From assembly GCA_002353285.1 (NCBI GenBank), contig DEJJ01000030.1, positions 4,415-16,409 on the forward strand: a DNA stretch of 11,995 bases, written 5' to 3'. A program made the translations under genes and the position numbers. Under the pieces are notes generated by a model. That model was given only the letters and a program-made list of their open reading frames with translations, was not told where the DNA came from and did not search any database. This document shows, piece by piece, positions 1 through 6,782 of this stretch (its first letter is position 1; each line of letters begins with the position of its first letter). This stretch comes from Porphyromonadaceae bacterium UBA2751 (GTDB lineage Bacteria > Bacteroidota > Bacteroidia > Bacteroidales > Muribaculaceae).

Positions 1-6
1 AATAAA

Positions 7-38
7 TTTGGTTTTTCGCTCGGCTTGCACTAATTTTG
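7..38 (+). promoter_or_regulatory. Bacteroidetes-type promoter of the isomerase-like gene
   Basis: TTTG at 7-10 and TAATTTTG at 31-38 are separated by exactly 20 bp, matching the Bacteroidetes primary-sigma consensus (TTTG, 19-21 bp, TAnnTTTG). The start codon is 35 bp past the -7 box. The bases TTGCACTAATTTTG at 25-38 recur exactly in the promoter at 11011-11042. Confidence 0.8.
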
Positions 39-73
39 AAATCTGAAATGTGAAACTTTAAAGATTTATTGTT

Positions 74-1270
74 ATGACAACAGCTATTTATACGCTCACG
101 TCGAGTCTGCATGATGAGGCGGCTGTGGGGGCAGCCACGAGGGAGTTCCTGGGTGGCTTGGAGATTGACTATGAACTGATTGAGGGAAATTTTAAGGACT
201 ACGGAGGTCATGACTTGGAGCTGATATATGTGCGCACTGGTGGCACTGAGGGCATCTTCAAGAATGAACTGCCACGGCTGCTGAAGCTGTCGAAACAGCC
301 GTTTTACTTGCTGACGTCGGGGAAGAGTAACTCGCTGGCCGCGTCGATGGAGATATTGTCGTACTTGCGGCAGCAGGGGCTGAAGGGGGAGATTCTGCAT
401 GGCAGCAATGACTACATCAGGAATCGCATCCACACGCTGCAGCGCGTGGGCAAGGCTATGCGTGAGCTTAATCGATGCCGCCTGGGTGTGATAGGCGAGC
501 CAAGCGACTGGCTGATTGCGAGCGATGCAAAGCGCCGCACTATTGAGGAGAAGCTGGGTGTGGAGATTGTGAACATCGACATGGATGAGCTGCTGATGCT
601 GATTGACCGCGTGCCTGGCGACATTGAGAGCGACCTGCTGACAAAGGCTCCGAATGATGCGATCAGGCAGTCGCTGACGGGTGCTGAGCGCATCTACGAG
701 GCACTGAAGCTGATAGTTGAGGGCTATGACCTGCAGGGCTTCACTCTGCGCTGCTTTGACTTGCTCACTGCGGTGAAGAACACCGGCTGCATTGCGCTGG
801 CAAAATTTAATGCCCAGGGCATTGTGGCAGGCTGCGAGGGCGATGTTCCGGCAATGTTGTCGATGAAGATTGCTCAGGCAGTGTGTGGCAAAACGGGATT
901 CCAGGCTAATCCTGCTCGCATCAATCCTGAGACTGGCGAGATGCTGTTTGCCCACTGCACTATTGGACTTGACATGGTTGAGGACTTTGATCTTGACACT
1001 CACTTTGAGTCGGGGATTGGTGTGGGAATCAGGGGCTATATGCAACCTGGCCCTGTGACCATTTTCAAGGTTAGCGGCTCGCTCGACCGCCACTTTGCCG
1101 AGGAGGGTGTGCTCGTGGAGAATCAGGGTCAGCCCGACTTGTGCCGCACACAACAGGTGATAAGGCTTAATGATAAGGCTGCAGCGCGCTATTTCTTGAC
1201 TTGCCCGATTGGTAATCACCACATTATCATGCCAGGAGAGCACAAGGCAGTGCTTGATGAGATTCTTTAG
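74..1270 (+). CDS. L-fucose/L-arabinose isomerase-family protein (sugar isomerase-like)
   Basis: This 398-aa protein has no signal peptide and should be cytoplasmic. Its C-terminal half resembles the fucose isomerase C-terminal domain. It has a CEGDVPA block (residues 254-260) followed by MLSMKIAQAV, an FAHCTIGLD block (292-300), the GPVTIFKVSG strand (326-335) and a GNHHIIMPGEH block near the end (380-390). In characterised FucI enzymes a Glu, an Asp and a C-terminal His bind Mn2+, and these blocks look like the equivalents, so a metal-dependent aldose-ketose isomerase is plausible. It is much shorter than E. coli FucI (about 590 aa), so it belongs to the short, largely uncharacterised FucI-like branch, and the substrate is unknown. 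The ATG at 74 is supported by the promoter at 7-38 and an A/T-rich leader. The CobW-type gene follows 63 bp downstream with no terminator or clear promoter between, so the two may be co-transcribed. Family assignment is fairly secure; activity is inference. Confidence 0.78.
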   Translation: MTTAIYTLTSSLHDEAAVGAATREFLGGLEIDYELIEGNFKDYGGHDLELIYVRTGGTEGIFKNELPRLLKLSKQPFYLLTSGKSNSLAASMEILSYLRQQGLKGEILHGSNDYIRNRIHTLQRVGKAMRELNRCRLGVIGEPSDWLIASDAKRRTIEEKLGVEIVNIDMDELLMLIDRVPGDIESDLLTKAPNDAIRQSLTGAERIYEALKLIVEGYDLQGFTLRCFDLLTAVKNTGCIALAKFNAQGIVAGCEGDVPAMLSMKIAQAVCGKTGFQANPARINPETGEMLFAHCTIGLDMVEDFDLDTHFESGIGVGIRGYMQPGPVTIFKVSGSLDRHFAEEGVLVENQGQPDLCRTQQVIRLNDKAAARYFLTCPIGNHHIIMPGEHKAVLDEIL

Positions 1271-1333
1271 TTAATGCTTAAATGATGCACAATTCATAAT
1301 TTATAAGGCAATAATAAAATTCCTAACAAAATA

Positions 1334-2584
1334 ATGAAACAAACACCCATATTGCTGCTCACTGGTTATCTGGGCAGCGGAAAAACGACTTTAGTAAACC
1401 ATATTCTCACTAATGAGCAGAACATTAAGTTTGCAGTGATTGTCAATGACATTGGTGAGGTGAATATCGATGCGAGTCTTATCCAAAAAGGCGGCATTGT
1501 TGGCCAGAAGGATGAGAGCCTGGTGGCGCTTCAAAATGGCTGCATCTGCTGCACCCTGAAGATGGACCTAATTGAGCAACTTAACGACATCATGAAGCTT
1601 GACCGCTTTGACTACATTGTGATTGAGGCCAGCGGAATATGTGAGCCAGAACCCATTGCTCAAACTATTGTGTCGATTCCTGGAATGGGGCCGCAATACA
1701 TTGAGCATGGCATCCCTCGCCTTGACTGCATTGTGACTGTGGTTGACGCGCTGAGGATGCAGAGCGAATTTAACTGCGGCGACGACCTGAAGCGCCGCGA
1801 CATAGGCGAGGAAGATATCGAGAATTTGCTCATCCAGCAGATTGAGTTCTGCAACATGGTGATACTGAACAAGGCTTCGGAAGTTGAGCCAGAAGAGCTT
1901 GATCGCATACGCTTGATCATCCACGCTCTTCAACCCTCGGCACCCATCATAGAGACTGACTATGCAATGGTGAATCTGAACGAGATTATCAACACTGGAC
2001 TATTCGACTATGAGCATGTGGCAGGCTCGGCAGGCTGGATTCGCGAGATAGAGCGCCCAGCTACCGATGAGGAAGAGGCTGAAGCCCACCATCATCACGA
2101 CCATGACAACGAGCATCATCACGATGAGGAGCATGAACATCACCACGATGATGAGCATGGGCATCATGAACATGGGCATCACCATCATCACCACCATGAT
2201 GAGGGAGAGGCCGAGGAATATGGTATCCAGACCTTCGTTTACTATCGCCGCCCAGCTATCGACATTCATAAGTTTGACCGCTTTGTGGCAACAAAGTGGC
2301 CCAAGAATATCATCCGCGCGAAGGGTCTTATCTACTTTAGCCATAACCGCGACATGTCGTTCCTCTTTGAGCAAGCTGGTGTGCAGAAGAAGCTCACGCA
2401 GAGCGGCCTGTGGTTTGCGACAGCACCTGAAGAGGAGTTGCACCGCATGGTAGAGCAGAATCCCAGCATCATGCAAGACTGGGATGAGCAGTACGGCGAC
2501 CGCATGGTCAAGCTTGTGTTCATTGGTCAGAACCTCGACCGCGAGCAACTAACCCGCGACCTCGACGAGTGCCTTGAGGATTAA
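1334..2584 (+). CDS. COG0523/CobW-type G3E GTPase with His-rich metal-binding loop
   Basis: This 416-aa cytoplasmic GTPase belongs to the G3E family (CobW, YjiA, YeiR, ZNG1). The Walker A motif is GYLGSGKT (residues 11-18). The family's metal-site CxCC motif appears as C70-I-C72-C73, followed by an IEASGI switch region (97-102). The guanine-recognition position reads NKAS (179-182), with Ser where NKxD has Asp. A His/Asp/Glu-rich linker at 245-292 carries 23 histidines, and a CobW C-terminal domain spans about 297-413. Family members couple GTP hydrolysis to delivery or sorting of metals, often zinc and sometimes cobalt or iron; the metal here cannot be read from sequence. No convincing Zur-type palindrome is visible in the 63-bp upstream gap. 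The preceding gene encodes a probable metal-dependent isomerase, which is a possible client by adjacency only. The terminator at 2602-2640 closes the unit. Family call is firm; metal and client are unknown. Confidence 0.93.
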   Translation: MKQTPILLLTGYLGSGKTTLVNHILTNEQNIKFAVIVNDIGEVNIDASLIQKGGIVGQKDESLVALQNGCICCTLKMDLIEQLNDIMKLDRFDYIVIEASGICEPEPIAQTIVSIPGMGPQYIEHGIPRLDCIVTVVDALRMQSEFNCGDDLKRRDIGEEDIENLLIQQIEFCNMVILNKASEVEPEELDRIRLIIHALQPSAPIIETDYAMVNLNEIINTGLFDYEHVAGSAGWIREIERPATDEEEAEAHHHHDHDNEHHHDEEHEHHHDDEHGHHEHGHHHHHHHDEGEAEEYGIQTFVYYRRPAIDIHKFDRFVATKWPKNIIRAKGLIYFSHNRDMSFLFEQAGVQKKLTQSGLWFATAPEEELHRMVEQNPSIMQDWDEQYGDRMVKLVFIGQNLDREQLTRDLDECLED

Positions 2585-2601
2585 TTAATGAATAATGCAA
2601 T

Positions 2602-2640
2602 TATTGAGGGAGTGTCGCGGCACTTCCTCAATATTTTTTA
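2602..2640 (+). terminator. Rho-independent terminator after the CobW-type gene
   Basis: A 13-bp stem (2602-2614 pairing with 2621-2633, one G-T wobble, core ATTGAGGGAGTG) with a six-base loop is followed by TATTTTTTA. It begins 18 bp after the stop codon and is a textbook intrinsic terminator. Confidence 0.9.
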
Positions 2641-2808
2641 ATTGTGCGTAGTGAGGCTAATACCAGCCTCCACCAATAAACCACTATTAATTATTAAGTG
2701 AATTTTAATAAATAGCTAACTGTAAAATACAATTTAATGAAAAAGAGCCTTCGTTGAGATTTAAGGCATAATTACTATAATTGTGTGATATAATTGTAAA
2801 AAATATTG
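2641..2808. other. Intergenic stretch with small GAGGCT/AGCCTC inverted repeats
   Basis: No coding sequence is seen between the terminator and the promoter at 2809. Two short hairpins are visible: GAGGCT/AGCCTC (2653-2658 with 2665-2670) and GCCTT/AAGGC (2747-2751 with 2763-2767). The second lies in a segment (from about 2739) that resembles the leader at 2841-2865, sharing GAAAAxGAGCCT. It may be a decayed copy of the leader element. No function is assigned. Confidence 0.45.
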
Positions 2809-2816
2809 TACATTTG
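2809..2816 (+). promoter_or_regulatory. Probable -7 promoter element of the exported-protein gene
   Basis: TACATTTG matches the Bacteroidetes TAnnTTTG box. No good TTTG lies 19-21 bp upstream (the region reads TTGTGTGAT), so the -33 half is weak. If used, it gives a leader of about 100 nt. Confidence 0.6.
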
Positions 2817-2846
2817 CAGCAACTAAACCAAATACTACCCGAAAAG

Positions 2847-2888
2847 GAGCCTCATCGAGTTGGTATGAGATAAATATTTAGGAGGCTC
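2847..2888 (+). promoter_or_regulatory. 5' leader stem-loop with a competing alternative hairpin
   Basis: GAGCCTC (2847-2853) is perfectly complementary to GAGGCTC (2882-2888). CTCAT (2851-2855) can instead pair with ATGAG (2865-2869). The two structures share bases 2851-2853 and so exclude each other. A run of six T lies at 2901-2906, 12 bases after the long stem, and the start codon is at 2922. This could be a regulatory leader, but no known riboswitch class was recognised. Confidence 0.4.
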
Positions 2889-2921
2889 GGTAATTAATTG
2901 TTTTTTAAAAACCAAACTACA

Positions 2922-4508
2922 ATGAAGAAACTATTACTTATTGCAGCGATGGCTGTGATGACAGTGGGTGCTTGGGCGCAGAGCGCAAGCGACTACGGCA
3001 TCGTAATGGAGCAGCCAGCAGGAGAGTTGAAAACCTATGATCGCGCTGGTTATGCCTACTACTACAGTGGTGAATACGTTCGCCGCGGCGCCCAAACTGG
3101 AACCATCGACATCGTCTTTGGAGAGAACAACAAAGTCTACTTCAAGCAACCACTCTCAAAACTTGAGATTAACTCATGGATTGAGGGCACACTGAGTGAG
3201 GATGGCAAGACCATCACCGTGCCCATGGGCCAGAACGTAGCCTACGATTCTGAACAGAACGAGGTTATCACCCTTGCAGTGCTCGACTATGATGAGGACT
3301 ACGAGGAATTTGAGGTACGCAACAATGCTCATGAGATTCAGTTCAGCGTTAGCGAAGACAAGATTAGCTTGATTGGTACTTCGGCCTATGTAGTCTTTGG
3401 TGGCATCTATGCCAACAGCAAGACATGGGCCGGCTATGCCGACTATAGCAGCGTTTACACTCCCACCACACAAGCCGAGGACGTGCTCGTTGAGCTCCCT
3501 GAAGGTGTTGAGACACAGGTTTACACCTTTGAGGCCAACGGCTACGATGGAACTCCATTCAAGTACAACGTCAACGTGGGTGTCACTGGCAATGAGGTTT
3601 ACATTCAAGGCCTCTTCAGCGACGTTCCCAACTCATGGATTAAGGGTATCAAGGAAGGCAACACCGTTACCTTTGCTCAAGACCAGTACATCGGTCAGGT
3701 GGCTGGCAAGCCCAACTACATGGCTGGCGGCCAAACCAATGCCGAGGGCAAGAAGGACATCTGCGACTTCGTTCTCAACTATGATGAGGCAACCGACACC
3801 TACACCAACGTAACCGACTACCTGGTTCAGAACACAACCAAGGGTGTGATTTACTATGTTCAGGCATTCAACAACATCGTCATCACCCGCGACGAGAATG
3901 ATGGTGCCTATACCATTCCTTACAACCAGGGCTTTGAGACCCAGGCAGCCTTCAGTGAGTTCACCGTTATCAACGCCAACAACGATAGCCGCACATGGAC
4001 CTATGGTGGCACCATTGGCCAAAACGTGACATACCAGTGGGACACCAATAATGCCGCCGACGATTGGTTGATTACTCCTGCCCTCATCATGGAGGATGGC
4101 GTTGAGTATGAGTTTGGCATCGATGCCAAGGCTTCTGGTTACCCCGAGCGCTTTGAGGTCAAGATTGGCACAGAGTCCACTGCCGAGGCAATGACTCAAA
4201 CCATTGTTGAGGCCGTTGAGATTGATGGCTACGAAATGACACACCATAGTGGCCGCTTCACAGTTCCTGCCAGCAAGGCAAGCGGCAAGTACTATATTGG
4301 CATCCATGCCATTAGCGATGCCAACCAGTTTGTACTTACCCTCGACAACATCAGCGTGGTTGCTGCTGACCCAAGCGCCATCAGCAACATCAACGTTGAT
4401 AAGACACAGGACAACAACTACTACGACCTGATGGGTCGCAAGATGGATGGCAACAATCTTCCTGCTGGAATCTACATCCATGCTGGCAAGAAGGTGATTG
4501 TTAAGTAA
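2922..4508 (+). CDS. Exported repeat protein with choice-of-anchor-J-like region and T9SS-type C-terminal tail
   Basis: I place the start at the ATG at 2922, giving 528 aa, because it opens directly into a signal peptide (MKK, a hydrophobic core, then a WAQ-type cleavage site near residue 20). A TTG 24 bp upstream would add only unlikely residues. Residues 34-178 and 198-325 look like two diverged copies of one beta-rich domain: KVYF...INSWIEGTL...KTITV (71-100) aligns with EVYI...PNSWIKGI...NTVTF (225-251). Residues 326-479 resemble a choice-of-anchor J (MAM/jelly-roll-like) domain, with YNQGFET and the DDWLITPAL block at 380-388. The tail (about 497-528: YYDLMGRK, LPAGIYIH, GKKVIVK) resembles a type A sorting domain for type IX secretion. 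A cell-surface or secreted adhesin or glycan-binding role is plausible but unproven. It appears to be a single-gene unit with its own promoter and terminator. Confidence 0.85.
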   Translation: MKKLLLIAAMAVMTVGAWAQSASDYGIVMEQPAGELKTYDRAGYAYYYSGEYVRRGAQTGTIDIVFGENNKVYFKQPLSKLEINSWIEGTLSEDGKTITVPMGQNVAYDSEQNEVITLAVLDYDEDYEEFEVRNNAHEIQFSVSEDKISLIGTSAYVVFGGIYANSKTWAGYADYSSVYTPTTQAEDVLVELPEGVETQVYTFEANGYDGTPFKYNVNVGVTGNEVYIQGLFSDVPNSWIKGIKEGNTVTFAQDQYIGQVAGKPNYMAGGQTNAEGKKDICDFVLNYDEATDTYTNVTDYLVQNTTKGVIYYVQAFNNIVITRDENDGAYTIPYNQGFETQAAFSEFTVINANNDSRTWTYGGTIGQNVTYQWDTNNAADDWLITPALIMEDGVEYEFGIDAKASGYPERFEVKIGTESTAEAMTQTIVEAVEIDGYEMTHHSGRFTVPASKASGKYYIGIHAISDANQFVLTLDNISVVAADPSAISNINVDKTQDNNYYDLMGRKMDGNNLPAGIYIHAGKKVIVK

Positions 4509-4534
4509 TCAACCCCATAGCTACAACCTAAAAC

Positions 4535-4578
4535 AAGGGCGTGACTCTCCATTGTGAGTTCACGCCCTTATTATTATT
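4535..4578. terminator. Terminator shared by convergent genes
   Basis: AAGGGCGTGACTC (4535-4547) pairs with GAGTTCACGCCCTT (4556-4569), leaving one bulged base and an eight-base loop. It is followed on the plus strand by ATTATTATT. It sits between the stops of the exported-protein gene (4508) and the minus-strand glycosyltransferase (4594), so it may serve both, although the minus side lacks a long T run. Confidence 0.8.
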
Positions 4579-4593
4579 CCTTAGTTATTTAGG

Positions 4594-5538
4594 TCATTTT
4601 ATTATCCATCGAGCAATGCGTGCTGAGCCGCGCTTGCCAGCTACTATACGCTTGAAAAGCCATGGCATGATGCGGCGGTAACGCCACTTGCGGTTAAGCA
4701 CCGAGTAGGCCTTCTGCGCCGCAGGCTTGGCAAGCTCCGGATGATGCTCGCGCTCATATTGAGCCGCAAGCACAAGCAGGCGGTAATAAAGCAAGTCGTA
4801 GTAGCGCTGTTTATTGAGCAAAGTAGAGTTCTTGATGTCGAGCACCATGGTGCGCAATGAAATTTCCCACTTGCCGTGATTAGCGGCAAAAGTAGTTCCA
4901 GTGATAGAGTTCTCTCCCCCAAAAATCACGTCGACCCTGGGTTTCCCCTCTAGGTAACCAATGACAGGTTTAGCAAGCAGCAGTCGCAAGCCATATTCAA
5001 AGTCGTTCCAATGCGAAAGATTGTTGTTCCACTCGATAGTGCGGATGAAATCGTGCCTTGCACAGAAAGCCTGTGTTGCAAGCACACTGTGCAGGATGTG
5101 GTTGGCAATCAAATCCTTCTTATAAAGTGGCATAGTGGTTTTCTCGCCAGTGTCGTCAATAATATTACGCCTGCAAATCACAATATCGACACGCTGAGGA
5201 GAAGACTCAAAAGCATCGACATACTTCTGCACTAGTCGTCGCTCCATGAGGTCGTCGCTGTCGAAAAACATAAGGTAGTCGCCAGTAGCGAATTGCATGC
5301 CACGATTGCGTGCAGCACTGGCAGTGTGCTGCTTCTCCTGAGCCACGATAACCTGCAAATCATCGCTGTTGTTATCAATCTTGAACTGGTTGAGTACTAC
5401 AAGCGAATCGTCGGTCGAAAAATTGTCGACAAGGATGACCTGTAGCGGCCGATAGGTCTGCTCAAGCACAGTGTTGAGAGTGCGTGTGACCAGATTAGCA
5501 CGGTTGTAAACAGGGATTACAATAGATACTGTTTTCAT
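4594..5538 (-). CDS. GT2-family (GT-A fold) glycosyltransferase
   Basis: The start at 5538 gives a 314-aa protein beginning MKTVSIVIPVYNRA, the canonical GT2 opening; an ATG at 5559 would add seven residues. The nucleotide-sugar-binding half is clear: IPVYNRA (8-14), LEQTYRPLQVILVDNFSTDDS (25-45), ASAARNRGMQFATGDYLMF (73-91) and the DXD-type metal site FFDSDD (91-96). The C-terminal part (about 170-314) is Arg/Lys-rich and shows no obvious membrane span, so the enzyme probably works at the cytoplasmic face of the inner membrane. It should transfer a sugar from an NDP-sugar to a growing glycan; donor and acceptor are unknown. It diverges from the four-gene glycan cassette starting at 5628 and shares an overlapping promoter region with it. 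Its predicted -7 box ends only 8 bp before the start codon, suggesting a very short or absent leader. Confidence 0.9.
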   Translation of the reverse strand: MKTVSIVIPVYNRANLVTRTLNTVLEQTYRPLQVILVDNFSTDDSLVVLNQFKIDNNSDDLQVIVAQEKQHTASAARNRGMQFATGDYLMFFDSDDLMERRLVQKYVDAFESSPQRVDIVICRRNIIDDTGEKTTMPLYKKDLIANHILHSVLATQAFCARHDFIRTIEWNNNLSHWNDFEYGLRLLLAKPVIGYLEGKPRVDVIFGGENSITGTTFAANHGKWEISLRTMVLDIKNSTLLNKQRYYDLLYYRLLVLAAQYEREHHPELAKPAAQKAYSVLNRKWRYRRIMPWLFKRIVAGKRGSARIARWIIK

Positions 5539-5546
5539 AATGACTC

Positions 5547-5578
5547 CAAAATTAGTCATTTTTTTGGTTAGAAGCAAA
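5547..5578 (-). promoter_or_regulatory. Minus-strand promoter of the GT2 gene
   Basis: On the minus strand TTTG (plus coordinates 5575-5578) and TAATTTTG (5547-5554) are 20 bp apart. The ATG at 5538 starts 8 bp after the -7 box. It overlaps the plus-strand promoter at 5563-5594. Confidence 0.7.
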
Positions 5579-5594
5579 AAATCCAATATATTTG
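5563..5594 (+). promoter_or_regulatory. Plus-strand promoter of the glycan cassette
   Basis: TTTG (5563-5566) and TATATTTG (5587-5594) are 20 bp apart, and the cassette's first ATG lies 33 bp downstream. The -33 boxes of this and the divergent promoter each sit in the other's spacer. Confidence 0.8.
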
Positions 5595-5627
5595 CATTAC
5601 AAATTGTAAAAAACAGTAAAGAAAAAG

Positions 5628-6782
5628 ATGAAGATACTCTTCGTGGGTGATGCCAGTAACATTCACAACTGCCTAGCTCAGGCACTTAGAGACTTGGGGC
5701 ACACCGCGGTGGTAGCCAGCAACGGTTCGCACTGGATGGACACACACCGCGACATCAACCTCAAGCGCAGTAGTGGCAAGATGGGTGCAGTGAAATATGC
5801 ACTTGATGTGCTGCGTGCGCTACCCAAGATGAGCGGTTTTGACATGGTAGAGACCTGCGATGATATCTTTCTTGACCTCAAGCCTGCCAAGGTGAGAGTC
5901 GTTTTCGACTGGCTAAAGCACCACAACAGAGGCATTGTGATGGGTGCCATTGGCACGGATTATGTGTACTATAATGCTTGCCACGATGGTAAGACCTATC
6001 GCTACAGCGACTACATGGTGGGCAACCAACCCTCGCCCTACGTTCAATCACAAGAACACATAAATAAGCGTGATGAGTTGTGGGGTGCAGAGTTCATGCG
6101 CAAGCACAGTAATTATATACTCAACAACATTGATGGTGCCATCTCATGCCTGTGGGAGTATCACGAGTGCTACAAGCCATTGCTTGGAGATTGTCTGGCT
6201 TATGGCGGCATTCCCATCGACACCAAGAATGTTGAGCCCATCATCCTTGACCACGAGCCCGAAAAGGTGAAATTCTTCATAGGAGTGCAACGCGACCGCA
6301 ACATTCTCAAAGGCACCGACCTGCTACTCGAAGCAGCGCGACGCACCGTAGACCGCTACCCCACCCTGTGCGAGCTCACTGTGGTTGAGAATGCCCCCTA
6401 CGAAGAATACATAAAAATGCTGTGCAGCTCGCATGTGCTCCTCGACCAACTCTACTCCTACACACCTGCCACTAATGCCCTGCTGGCCATGGCACGCGGC
6501 CTGGTTGCTGTGAGTGGCGCCGAGCCTGAATATTACGACCTGATTGACGAACATGAGAACCAGCCTATCATCAATGTGAGCCCGCTCATTGAGGGCGACA
6601 TCGATGCCAAGCTCGAATGGATAGTACTCAACAAGCAACTGCTCCCCGACCTGAGCCGACGCAGCCGGGAGTTTGTAGTCAAGCATAACGAGTCGCATGT
6701 GGTTGCCCGCCGGCATATCGACTTCTTCAACAAAATACTAACCAAGAATGACACTGCAGATACTCATAGCGACCTTAGATGA
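5628..6782 (+). CDS. GT-B fold glycosyltransferase (GT4-like)
   Basis: This 384-aa protein opens with MKILFVGDASNIHNCLAQAL, typical of GT-B enzymes. The N-terminal acceptor-side Rossmann domain spans about 1-200 and includes DMVETCDDIFL (72-82). The C-terminal donor domain starts near 213 and contains FFIGVQRDRNILKGTDLLLEAA (216-237), LCELTVVENAPYEEY (247-261), then DQLYSYTPATNALLAMARG (273-291) and SGAEPEYYD (296-304), which corresponds to the nucleotide-sugar-binding Glu region of GT4 enzymes. No signal peptide is evident, so action at the cytoplasmic membrane face is expected; sugar specificity is unknown. It is the first gene of the plus-strand cassette, with an A-rich sequence just before the ATG at 5628 as ribosome-binding region. 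The next gene overlaps it by 35 bp, implying coupled translation. Confidence 0.82.
   Translation: MKILFVGDASNIHNCLAQALRDLGHTAVVASNGSHWMDTHRDINLKRSSGKMGAVKYALDVLRALPKMSGFDMVETCDDIFLDLKPAKVRVVFDWLKHHNRGIVMGAIGTDYVYYNACHDGKTYRYSDYMVGNQPSPYVQSQEHINKRDELWGAEFMRKHSNYILNNIDGAISCLWEYHECYKPLLGDCLAYGGIPIDTKNVEPIILDHEPEKVKFFIGVQRDRNILKGTDLLLEAARRTVDRYPTLCELTVVENAPYEEYIKMLCSSHVLLDQLYSYTPATNALLAMARGLVAVSGAEPEYYDLIDEHENQPIINVSPLIEGDIDAKLEWIVLNKQLLPDLSRRSREFVVKHNESHVVARRHIDFFNKILTKNDTADTHSDLR

Noticed and set aside
1271..1333. Possible Zur box or separate promoter before the CobW-type gene
   Set aside because: The gap is A/T-rich, but no convincing palindrome or TTTG/TAnnTTTG pair is present.
2000..2548. 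Antisense frame with a Met/Val-rich run opposite the His-rich loop
   Set aside because: The run is the reverse reading of CAT/CAC codons; there is no independent support for a gene.
3633..4481. A 282-codon antisense frame inside the exported-protein gene
   Set aside because: The plus-strand frame has a signal peptide, domains and a sorting tail; the antisense frame is valine/isoleucine-rich with no motifs, a typical shadow.
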